Shown here piece after piece: positions 57,016 to 64,000 of a DNA stretch of 64,000 nucleotides. The translations under genes were made by a program, and so were the position numbers. Origin of the DNA: Marixanthomonas sp963974425 (GTDB taxonomy: Bacteria; Bacteroidota; Bacteroidia; Flavobacteriales; Flavobacteriaceae); NCBI RefSeq assembly GCF_963974425.1, contig NZ_CAXBCK010000006.1, forward strand, positions 1 to 64,000. The letters are read 5' to 3'. The notes beneath the pieces are model-generated. The model was given only the letters and a program-made list of their open reading frames with translations. It had not been told where the DNA came from and did not search any database. Each line of letters starts with the position of its first letter. Within the stretch, counting starts at the first letter, position 1.

Positions 57016-57636
57016 ATGCTCATAATTGGCATTGCCGGCGGTACCGGAAGCGGAAAAACAACCGTTGTGCAACAAATTGTTGAAGAATTACCAGCAGATG
57101 AAGTTTGCATCATCTCACAAGATTCTTATTATAAAGACACATCTCACCTATCGTTAGATGAACGGGTGAAAATTAATTTTGATCATCCACAAGCCATCGA
57201 TTTCGACTTGTTAGTGAGTCACTTAAAAGAGCTAAAAGAGGGAAATAGTTTTGAGCAACCTGTGTACAGTTTTGTAGATCATAACCGCACCGGAGAAACG
57301 CTTACCACACATCCTCGAAAAGTAGTTATTGTAGAAGGAATATTGATTTTAACCCACCCAGATATTAGGGAGTTATTTGATATTAAAATATTTGTCCATG
57401 CTGATAGTGATGAGCGCTTAATAAGAAGGTTAAAACGGGATATCGCAGAACGGGGCAGAGATTTGGACGAAGTGTTAACTCGTTACCAAACCACCTTAAA
57501 ACCCATGCATCAGCAGTTCATTGAACCAACAAAAGAATTTGCTGATATTATTATACCAACGAATCGATATAACACTGTTGCCGTTAATTTAATACGCAGT
57601 ATTATTAATCAAAAATTAGCAAAAACCGAATCGTGA
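57016..57636 (+). CDS. udk: uridine kinase
   Basis: 206 residues. P-loop GGTGSGKT at about 8-15, the substrate segment SQDSYYKD near 35-42, NFDHPQAIDF near 54-63 and the lid RRLKRDIAERGRDLDEVL near 136-153. Phosphorylates uridine and cytidine in pyrimidine salvage. First gene of an operon in which every junction overlaps. Confidence 0.94.
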   Translation: MLIIGIAGGTGSGKTTVVQQIVEELPADEVCIISQDSYYKDTSHLSLDERVKINFDHPQAIDFDLLVSHLKELKEGNSFEQPVYSFVDHNRTGETLTTHPRKVVIVEGILILTHPDIRELFDIKIFVHADSDERLIRRLKRDIAERGRDLDEVLTRYQTTLKPMHQQFIEPTKEFADIIIPTNRYNTVAVNLIRSIINQKLAKTES

Positions 57637-57968
57637 AATTTTCAGAAATAAAACAAAAAAAATGGTTCAAAATACTGAGCAACAAATACATGCTCATTGT
57701 TTTGGTCTTTCTGGCTTGGATGGTTTTTTTTGATACTAATTCGTGGTTTATTCACGAAGAATTAGACGAAGATATTAAAGGGTTACAAGAAAATGCTGAG
57801 TTCTATCAATCTGAAATAGAAAAGGACAAAGCCTTTATCGAAAAAATGAAAGATAGTGACGAAGTAGAGAAGTTTGCGCGCGAAAAATACTATCTTAAAA
57901 GAGAAAACGAAGATATTTATATTATAGAACACGAAGACAGCCTTAAAAACAAGGAAGACGATGAGTGA
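57633..57968 (+). CDS. septum-formation initiator (DivIC/FtsB family)
   Basis: 111 residues. GTG start overlapping the udk stop (GTGA). Cytoplasmic stub, one transmembrane helix at about 19-36, then a periplasmic coiled coil (about 45-75) and the family motif VEKFAREKYYLKRENEDIYII. Part of the FtsB/FtsL/FtsQ division complex. The 8-base overlap with mutA shows co-translation. Confidence 0.88.
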   Translation: MKFSEIKQKKWFKILSNKYMLIVLVFLAWMVFFDTNSWFIHEELDEDIKGLQENAEFYQSEIEKDKAFIEKMKDSDEVEKFAREKYYLKRENEDIYIIEHEDSLKNKEDDE

Positions 57969-59355
57969 TTTATTTAAAGATTTTGATTCCGTTTCCGCTA
58001 AAGAGTGGAAACAAAAAATACAAGCCGACCTAAAAGGTGCCGATTATAACGAAACGCTCGTTTGGCAAAGTCGGGAAGGTATTCACGTAAAACCTTTTTA
58101 CCATCCTGATGATTTTGAAGAAGCCTTCACCCCTATTCCCGGTCAGCCAACTACTTGGCATATTGCACAGCATATTTTTATCGATGATGAAGCAATTGCC
58201 AATAATTTAGCAATCGATGCCATAGAAAGAGGTGCAGAAGCGATTGTTTTTGAAGCAGAAAATGAATTTGATATTTATAAAGTATTTAAAAAATATCCTT
58301 TTGAAAAAGCCCCTATTTATTTCAACCTTACCTTTTTTTCAAAAGATTTTATAACCAAGTTGAAACAGTTTTTTTCAGAAAAAAAGACGACTGTTTTTTA
58401 CAATATTGATTTAATAGGAAATCTTACTCGTTCCGGAAACTGGTTTCATAATTTAAAAGAAGACCATAAAATTTTAGAAAATATTCTTTCTGAAAATTCT
58501 TCCGAAGCAATTATAAGTGTTGATACAACCGGCTATCAAAATGGCGGAGCAACTATTGTACAACAATTGGCCTATGCGCTTGCCCACGCCAATGAATACT
58601 TAAATCATTTTGACAATGTCACCCTGAGTGCAGTCGAAGGGTCCAACTCACAGCAATCTCTTGAAATCACTTTCAAAGTCGCCGTAGGATCTAACTACTT
58701 CTTTGAAATTGCAAAGATTAGGGCGCTTCGCAAATTATACGCCGCATTAGCTTCAGAATATAAAATTTCTGAAACGTGCCATATTATCGCAATGCCTTCA
58801 AAACGTAATAAAACATTATATGATTATAATGTAAACCTGTTAAGAACTACCACCGAATGTATGAGTGCCATATTAGGAGGAGCCGATACTATATGTAATT
58901 TACCGTACGATGCTTTGTACCATAAAAGCAATGAATTTGGAGAGCGTATAAGCCGTAATCAATTATTGGTTTTGAAAGAAGAAAGCTATTTTGATACGGT
59001 TAGCAATGCAGCCGATGGAACATACTACATAGAAAGCTTAACCGACGAACTCGCCGAAAAAGCATTAGAGTTATTTAAAACCATTGAAAAAGGCGGCGGA
59101 TTTCTACAACAGTTGAAAGAAGGGAAAGTTCAACAAAAAATTAAAGAAAGTGCTGAAAAAGAACAGCAACTTTACAACGAAGGGAAACTTAAATTGTTAG
59201 GTACAAATTATCATACCAATCCTGAAGACCGTATGAAGGATGATTTAGATTTATACCCTTTTGTAAAAACAAAGCCAAGAAAAACAATTATTGAGCCAAT
59301 TATAGAAAAAAGATTGGCAGAGCAAACGGAACAAGAACGCTTAAAACAAGAGTAA
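57961..59355 (+). CDS. mutA: methylmalonyl-CoA mutase small subunit
   Basis: 464 residues, shorter than MutA proteins of about 600 that keep a degenerate B12-binding tail; here only the TIM-barrel-like part is left. Typical segments: LVWQSREGIHVKPFYHPDD, GGATIVQQLAYALAHANEYLNH, FEIAKIRALRKLYAAL and TTTECMSAILGGADTICNLPYDAL. It pairs with the catalytic MutB encoded downstream. A REP-like palindrome is read in frame at about residues 221-228 (TLSAVEG) in a region that looks like a surface loop between LNHFD and LEITF. Confidence 0.92.
   Translation: MSDLFKDFDSVSAKEWKQKIQADLKGADYNETLVWQSREGIHVKPFYHPDDFEEAFTPIPGQPTTWHIAQHIFIDDEAIANNLAIDAIERGAEAIVFEAENEFDIYKVFKKYPFEKAPIYFNLTFFSKDFITKLKQFFSEKKTTVFYNIDLIGNLTRSGNWFHNLKEDHKILENILSENSSEAIISVDTTGYQNGGATIVQQLAYALAHANEYLNHFDNVTLSAVEGSNSQQSLEITFKVAVGSNYFFEIAKIRALRKLYAALASEYKISETCHIIAMPSKRNKTLYDYNVNLLRTTTECMSAILGGADTICNLPYDALYHKSNEFGERISRNQLLVLKEESYFDTVSNAADGTYYIESLTDELAEKALELFKTIEKGGGFLQQLKEGKVQQKIKESAEKEQQLYNEGKLKLLGTNYHTNPEDRMKDDLDLYPFVKTKPRKTIIEPIIEKRLAEQTEQERLKQE
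58622..58641. repeat. REP-like palindrome inside mutA
   Basis: CCCTGAGTGCAGTCGAAGGG has CCCT/AGGG arms (ACCCT/AGGGT counting one flanking base each side). It adds TLSAVEG to the protein without breaking the frame. The element at 52674-52693 is a relative in the opposite orientation. Confidence 0.65.
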
Positions 59356-59540
59356 TGAGTAGAGAAGCACTTGAAATAATCTTAGGCATTGGGTTTGCTA
59401 TTATAGGCCTTGCCTTATTTTTAAGAAGGGACACCTTAAGCAAATCGAAATATTATAGAGTTATAATGATTATTGCCGCTATATTGTTTGTAGCATTTGC
59501 GGTCTATTTAGGAGTTAGAAGTTTTAATAGTTATGAGTAG
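59355..59540 (+). CDS. small two-helix membrane protein
   Basis: 61 residues. Two hydrophobic helices (about 8-23 and 37-55) separated by a basic loop (LRRDTLSKSKYYR). It overlaps mutA by one base and mutB by eight, so it is a real member of the operon. No function known to me. Confidence 0.7.
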   Translation: MSREALEIILGIGFAIIGLALFLRRDTLSKSKYYRVIMIIAAILFVAFAVYLGVRSFNSYE

Positions 59541-61677
59541 AAAAAATGTTCAACATATTAGCTTAAAAAAAACGGAATGTAAAAATCCGAAACCGAGTGT
59601 AGTGAATAAAACGTACACCACTGCTGAAAAAATCGATGTTAAAAATCGGTATTCGGCTAAAGATTTAAAAAATTTAGATCATTTGGAGTTTGCAGCTGGT
59701 ATTTCACCGTATTTACGAGGCCCCTACTCTACTATGTACGTTCGCAGACCTTGGACCATCCGTCAATATGCAGGTTTTTCAACTGCGGAAGAGAGCAACG
59801 CCTTTTACCGTAGAAACTTAGCTGCTGGACAAAAAGGGCTTTCGGTAGCGTTTGATTTAGCAACCCACCGTGGATACGACAGTGATCACGAACGTGTTTT
59901 TGGCGATGTAGGAAAAGCAGGAGTTGCCATTGATTCAGTTGAAGATATGAAAATTCTTTTCGACCAAATTCCGTTGGACAAAATGAGTGTTTCTATGACT
60001 ATGAATGGGGCTGTTTTACCTATTATGGCATTTTATATTGTCGCTGCCGAAGAACAAGGCGTTTCACCCGAAGCCTTGGCAGGAACCATCCAAAACGATA
60101 TTTTAAAGGAATTTATGGTGCGGAACACTTACATCTATCCGCCTACGCCATCGATGAAAATAATCAGTGATATTTTTGAATTCACGTCCAAAAATATGCC
60201 GCGCTTTAATTCTATTTCCATTTCCGGCTACCATATGCAAGAAGCAGGAGCTACTTGTGACATTGAATTGGCATACACCTTAGCAGATGGATTGGACTAC
60301 ATTCGCACCGGTATCGATGCTGGGATGGACATTGACACCTTTGCCCCTCGCCTTTCTTTTTTCTGGGCAATCGGGATGAACCATTTTATGGAAATCGCAA
60401 AAATGCGAGCCGCTCGTATGTTGTGGGCAAAATTGGTAAAGCGATTCAATCCAAAAAACCCAAAATCATTATCCCTTCGAACACACTGTCAAACCAGTGG
60501 TTGGAGTTTAACCGAGCAAGATCCTTTTAACAACGTAGCTAGAACATGTGTTGAAGCTTCGGCTGCCGCTTTTGGTGGTACACAATCATTACATACGAAC
60601 GCGTTGGACGAAGCAATCGCTTTACCTACAGACTTTTCAGCAAGAATTGCACGAAACACACAAATTTACCTTCAAGAAGAAACTGAAATCACTAAAACTG
60701 TCGATCCTTGGGCAGGGAGTTACTACGTAGAAAAATTGACCGACGACATCGCAAAAAGTGCTTGGGCGCTGATTGAGGAAGTGGAAGAATTAGGCGGGAT
60801 GACAAAAGCGATTGAAAAAGGGATTCCGAAATTACGTATTGAAGAAGCTTCTGCAAGAAAACAAGCTCGTATTGATAGTGGTCAAGACGTTATCGTTGGG
60901 ACTAACAAATACCGACTTGAAAAAGAAGATCCACTTCAAATTTTAGATGTGGACAACCAAAAGGTACTCACCTCTCAAGTAGAACGCTTAGAGCGCATTA
61001 AAAAAGAACGAAACACTCAAAAAGTAAAAGAGACACTTCAAAAATTAATCGAATGTGCTAAAACAGGTGACGGAAATTTATTAGCTTTAGCCGTAGATGC
61101 AGCTCGGGAACGCGCTACATTAGGTGAAATTTCAGATGCTCTAGAAGAAGTATTTGGAAGGTATAAAGCACAAATAAAATCATTTAGTGGCGTGTATAGT
61201 AAAGAAATAAAGAAAGACCCATCCTTTGCAAAGGCAAGAGAATTAGCAGATAATTTTGCCGAAATAGAAGGTCGACGTCCTCGAATTATGATTGCAAAAA
61301 TGGGACAAGACGGTCACGATCGCGGCGCGAAAGTAGTCTCTACTGGTTATGCCGATGTAGGGTTTGATGTAGATATTGGCCCTTTATTTCAAACACCTGC
61401 AGAAGCAGCCAAACAAGCGGTTGAAAACGATGTACATATTTTAGGGGTTTCCTCATTAGCTGCAGGACACAAAACCTTGGTTCCGCAGGTTATTGAAGAA
61501 TTAAAGAAACACGACCGTGAAGATATCATGGTAATTGTAGGAGGGGTAATCCCTTCGCAAGATTATCAATATTTATTTGATGCTGGGGCTACTGCTGTAT
61601 ATGGCCCAGGGACTAAAATAAGTGATGCGGCCATTGAAATACTTCAAATTTTAATTGATGCATTTTCAGAAGAATGA
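59533..61677 (+). CDS. mutB: methylmalonyl-CoA mutase large (catalytic) subunit
   Basis: 714 residues, the full length for this subunit. The TIM barrel (about 50-560) has YPSTMYVRRPWTIRQYAGFST-type sequence (here GPYSTMYVRRPWTIRQYAG), RTHCQTSGWSLTEQDPFNN and GGTQSLHTNALDEA. The C-terminal B12-binding domain (about 580-710) has GQDGHDRG with the cobalt-ligand His, and VGGVIPSQDYQYL. It interconverts methylmalonyl-CoA and succinyl-CoA, completing the propionyl-CoA route started by the carboxylase at 49-52 kb. Confidence 0.96.
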   Translation: MSRKNVQHISLKKTECKNPKPSVVNKTYTTAEKIDVKNRYSAKDLKNLDHLEFAAGISPYLRGPYSTMYVRRPWTIRQYAGFSTAEESNAFYRRNLAAGQKGLSVAFDLATHRGYDSDHERVFGDVGKAGVAIDSVEDMKILFDQIPLDKMSVSMTMNGAVLPIMAFYIVAAEEQGVSPEALAGTIQNDILKEFMVRNTYIYPPTPSMKIISDIFEFTSKNMPRFNSISISGYHMQEAGATCDIELAYTLADGLDYIRTGIDAGMDIDTFAPRLSFFWAIGMNHFMEIAKMRAARMLWAKLVKRFNPKNPKSLSLRTHCQTSGWSLTEQDPFNNVARTCVEASAAAFGGTQSLHTNALDEAIALPTDFSARIARNTQIYLQEETEITKTVDPWAGSYYVEKLTDDIAKSAWALIEEVEELGGMTKAIEKGIPKLRIEEASARKQARIDSGQDVIVGTNKYRLEKEDPLQILDVDNQKVLTSQVERLERIKKERNTQKVKETLQKLIECAKTGDGNLLALAVDAARERATLGEISDALEEVFGRYKAQIKSFSGVYSKEIKKDPSFAKARELADNFAEIEGRRPRIMIAKMGQDGHDRGAKVVSTGYADVGFDVDIGPLFQTPAEAAKQAVENDVHILGVSSLAAGHKTLVPQVIEELKKHDREDIMVIVGGVIPSQDYQYLFDAGATAVYGPGTKISDAAIEILQILIDAFSEE

Positions 61678-62207
61678 ATAACTATATCCTGAAAACAGAG
61701 CGATTAGGATTACGAAATTGGAAAGCTTCAGATATAGAACCCTTCATTGAAATGGGAAAAGACCCTGAAGTAATGCAATATTTCCCTAGCCTACTTTCAG
61801 GAGAGGAATCACGTAATCTCATTCAGAAACTACAAAACCATTTTATTCTACAAAGATACTGTTATTTTGCTGTTGATATATTAGAAACCTCAGAATTTAT
61901 CGGCTTTACTGGGTTTATGAATCAAACGTGGGAAAGTAAGTTTACACCTTGTGTAGATATGGGTTGGCGTTTAAAACGCAGCGCTTGGGGAAAAGGCTAC
62001 GCAACAGAAGCCGCCAAAGCCTGTTTGGAAGCCGCTCTGCCAAAATTCAACCTAAAAGAAGTGTATGCTTTTACCCCAGATAAAAATATCCCATCACAAA
62101 AAGTAATGCAGAAAATTGGGATGAAATATACAGGTGATTTTCAGCATCCAAAATTAATTGGGGATGATCGGTTTAAATACTGTGTGGCTTATAAGAAAAG
62201 CTGGTAA
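61674..62207 (+). CDS. GNAT-family N-acetyltransferase (RimJ/RimL type)
   Basis: 177 residues. Overlaps the mutB stop by 4 bases (ATGA). Opens with ILKTERLGLRNWKASD; the acetyl-CoA-binding segment is MGWRLKRSAWGKGYATEAAKACLEAAL near residues 98-124, followed by NIPSQKVMQKIGMKYTG. Acetyl-3 family members modify protein N-termini or small amines; substrate unknown. Confidence 0.88.
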   Translation: MNNYILKTERLGLRNWKASDIEPFIEMGKDPEVMQYFPSLLSGEESRNLIQKLQNHFILQRYCYFAVDILETSEFIGFTGFMNQTWESKFTPCVDMGWRLKRSAWGKGYATEAAKACLEAALPKFNLKEVYAFTPDKNIPSQKVMQKIGMKYTGDFQHPKLIGDDRFKYCVAYKKSW

Positions 62208-62278
62208 TTATTTTACTATGCACGCATACTAATTAAAACCGATTCCCTATTTTTACAAGACTAATAAAAAAAACAGCT

Positions 62279-63163
62279 ATGGATACTTCAGCAAAAATGC
62301 TTCGTGACGATGCACTTAAAGGAAAAACAATAGTCGTTACCGGTGGTGGTAGCGGATTAGGAAAATCAATGACTACCTATTTTCTAGAATTAGGTGCCAA
62401 TGTGGTAATCACTTCTAGAAATATTGAGAAACTAGAAACCGTTAAAAAAGAACTAGAAGAACAGACGGGCGGTACTGTTTTACCTGTACAATGTGATGTA
62501 CGTAATTATGACGAAGTTGAAGCCATGGTACAAGCTTCGGTTAAAGAATTTGGAACAGTGGACGTTTTACTAAACAACGCCGCAGGAAACTTTATTTCCC
62601 CTACCGAGCGTCTTTCAGCCAATGCTTTTGATACGATTATCGATATCGTTTTAAAAGGAACAAAAAACTGTACGCTTGCCTTTGGAAAACATTGGATAGA
62701 TAAAAAAGAAGAAAATAAAACCGTTTTAAACATTGTAACAACTTACGCGTTTACGGGATCTGCCTACGTAGTACCTAGCGCAACTGCAAAAGCTGGAGTT
62801 TTAGCCTTAACACGTTCGCTAGCGGTAGAATGGGCAAAATATGGTATTCGCTTTAATGCCATTGCGCCAGGCCCATTCCCTACAAAAGGTGCGTGGGATC
62901 GTTTATTACCAGGCGATTTAAAAGAGAAATTTGATTTAGCTAAAAAAGTACCTTTAAAGCGTGTGGGTGACCACCAAGAATTGGCAAACTTAGCAGCATA
63001 CTTAGTTTCAGATTTTTCGGCTTATTTAAATGGCGAAGTAGTTGTAATTGATGGTGGTGAATGGCTAAAAGGTGCTGGACAAATGAATTTACTCGAAGAT
63101 GTACCAGACGAAATGTGGGATATGCTTGAGATGATGATTCGTTCTAAAAAAAACAAATCTTAA
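62279..63163 (+). CDS. SDR, 2,4-dienoyl-CoA reductase type
   Basis: 294 residues. Cofactor motif TGGGSGLGK at about 21-29, CDVRNYDEV near 77, LLNNAAGNFISPTERLSANAF near 98-118 (NAAGNF is typical of dienoyl-CoA reductases), a Tyr-Ser-Lys region in TTYAFTGSAYVVPSATAKAG, and NAIAPGPFPTKGAW. It probably reduces 2,4-dienoyl-CoA intermediates of unsaturated fatty acid beta-oxidation. Monocistronic. Confidence 0.82.
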   Translation: MDTSAKMLRDDALKGKTIVVTGGGSGLGKSMTTYFLELGANVVITSRNIEKLETVKKELEEQTGGTVLPVQCDVRNYDEVEAMVQASVKEFGTVDVLLNNAAGNFISPTERLSANAFDTIIDIVLKGTKNCTLAFGKHWIDKKEENKTVLNIVTTYAFTGSAYVVPSATAKAGVLALTRSLAVEWAKYGIRFNAIAPGPFPTKGAWDRLLPGDLKEKFDLAKKVPLKRVGDHQELANLAAYLVSDFSAYLNGEVVVIDGGEWLKGAGQMNLLEDVPDEMWDMLEMMIRSKKNKS

Positions 63164-63315
63164 TCACTTACAATAAATAGCTTATCTATTAAAATCTCAA
63201 GTTTGTAATCTGGCAATCATTATAAAAACATAAAATGTTTACTTCCTGTTAACAAAAATGATTTTATGTCCGCATAATTAATCGTATTTTTAGCCTTTAA
63301 ACCATAACTAACTTA

Positions 63316-64000
63316 ATGGGTAAAATAATAGCAATTGCCAATCAAAAAGGAGGCGTGGGCAAAACCACTACCTCGGTAAATTTAGCTGCCTCTCTAGGCG
63401 TATTAGAAAAAAAAGTTTTACTTATTGATGCCGATCCCCAGGCCAATGCGACTTCGGGATTAGGTATTGATGTAGAAGAAGTTGAAAAAGGCACCTACCA
63501 AATTTTGGAACACACAATATCTGCTGCTGATGCCATTATGGAAACTTCTTCGCCAAATTTGCACCTTATTCCGGCGCATATAGACTTAGTGGCTATAGAA
63601 ATTGAACTCGTAGATCAAGATAAGCGCGAATCAATGTTAAAAAATGCCATTATAGGCTTAAAAGAGCAATACGATTATATTTTAATAGACTGTGCGCCAT
63701 CACTTGGACTGCTTACGCTTAACGCCTTAACAGCAGCTGATTCTGTTATTATTCCAATTCAATGTGAATATTTTGCATTGGAAGGACTAGGAAAGCTCTT
63801 AAATACGATTAAAAGTGTTCAAAAAATACACAACAACAATCTTGACATTGAAGGATTGTTATTGACCATGTATGATTCACGGTTACGTCTTTCCAACCAA
63901 GTGGTAGATGAAGTAAAAAAGCATTTTGACGAAATGGTATTTAAGACAATCATTATGCGAAATGTGCGTTTAAGTGAAGCACCAAGCTATGGCGAAAGCA
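63316..64000 (+). CDS. parA: ParA chromosome-partitioning ATPase, cut by the window end
   Basis: About 228 residues visible, no stop before the window edge. Deviant Walker A KGGVGKTTTSVNLAASLG at about residues 11-28, Walker A-prime LLIDADPQANATSGLG near 40, and Walker B YILIDCAPSLGLLT near 120. The family is about 255 residues, so roughly the last 25-30 are missing. With ParB (expected just downstream) it segregates the chromosome. I see no parS site in the visible part. Confidence 0.94.
   Translation, partial: MGKIIAIANQKGGVGKTTTSVNLAASLGVLEKKVLLIDADPQANATSGLGIDVEEVEKGTYQILEHTISAADAIMETSSPNLHLIPAHIDLVAIEIELVDQDKRESMLKNAIIGLKEQYDYILIDCAPSLGLLTLNALTAADSVIIPIQCEYFALEGLGKLLNTIKSVQKIHNNNLDIEGLLLTMYDSRLRLSNQVVDEVKKHFDEMVFKTIIMRNVRLSEAPSYGES

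Noticed and set aside
63164..63315. Replication origin next to parA
   Set aside because: About 150 AT-rich bases without DnaA boxes I can recognise; parA alone does not place the origin.

Overview
The window looks like the chromosome of a marine alginate-degrading Flavobacteriia bacterium. The evidence is low-GC DNA, SusC/SusD transport, Por/type IX secretion (T9SS) C-terminal sorting tails, a hybrid two-component regulator, promoters of the TTG-N19-TAnnTTTG type, and methylmalonyl-CoA mutase and acyl-CoA carboxylase operons of the Bacteroidota kind. The species cannot be read from the sequence alone.

Region 1 (1-4.6 kb) holds three poorly characterised envelope genes: a secreted protein, a DUF805 membrane protein, and a large secreted protein that combines an HEQYH zinc-peptidase-like motif with YD-like repeats.

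Region 2 (4.95-21.0 kb) is a complete alginate utilization locus: PL6 lyase lipoprotein, PL17 oligoalginate lyase lipoprotein, KdgF cupin, SusC, SusD, a FadR-type GntR regulator, an MFS uronate transporter, an SDR (predicted DEH reductase), KDG kinase, KDPG aldolase and a dedicated GAPDH. Together they take alginate oligomers to DEH, KDG, KDPG, pyruvate and glyceraldehyde-3-phosphate, then on into glycolysis. Two promoters with the same geometry overlap arrays of a 10-bp palindrome (TGGTWWACCA) spaced exactly 13 bp apart. A single copy precedes the GntR gene, so GntR is the likely repressor.

Region 3 (21.16-48.18 kb) is a 27-kb genomic island integrated at the 3' end of tRNA-Pro(GGG). An 18-bp copy of the tRNA 3' end marks the far left edge, and an intact tyrosine recombinase lies just inside the tRNA end. 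The displaced original tRNA terminator appears to remain outside the left edge. The island carries an ECF sigma factor / membrane TPR protein / TPR-CHAT protease-like operon. It also carries two diverged copies of a cell-surface cassette (small lipoprotein, outer-membrane barrel, FN3 plus beta-helix lipoprotein, T9SS-secreted protein), a decayed second integrase, a fragment of an outer-membrane protein and a frameshifted hybrid two-component regulator. This looks like accretion of related elements at one tRNA.

Region 4 (48.3-64 kb) looks like core chromosome. It holds a DUF4168 protein, an acyl-CoA (probably propionyl-CoA) carboxylase operon, a YebC/PmpR protein, a DUF1287 protein with a membrane partner, a PQQ-type sugar dehydrogenase with a cytochrome c, then a tightly overlapping operon udk - divIC/ftsB - mutA - small membrane protein - mutB - GNAT, an SDR of the dienoyl-CoA reductase type, and the start of parA, cut by the window end. 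A REP-like palindrome sits in frame inside mutA, and a relative with compensating stem changes lies upstream of the yebC-like gene.
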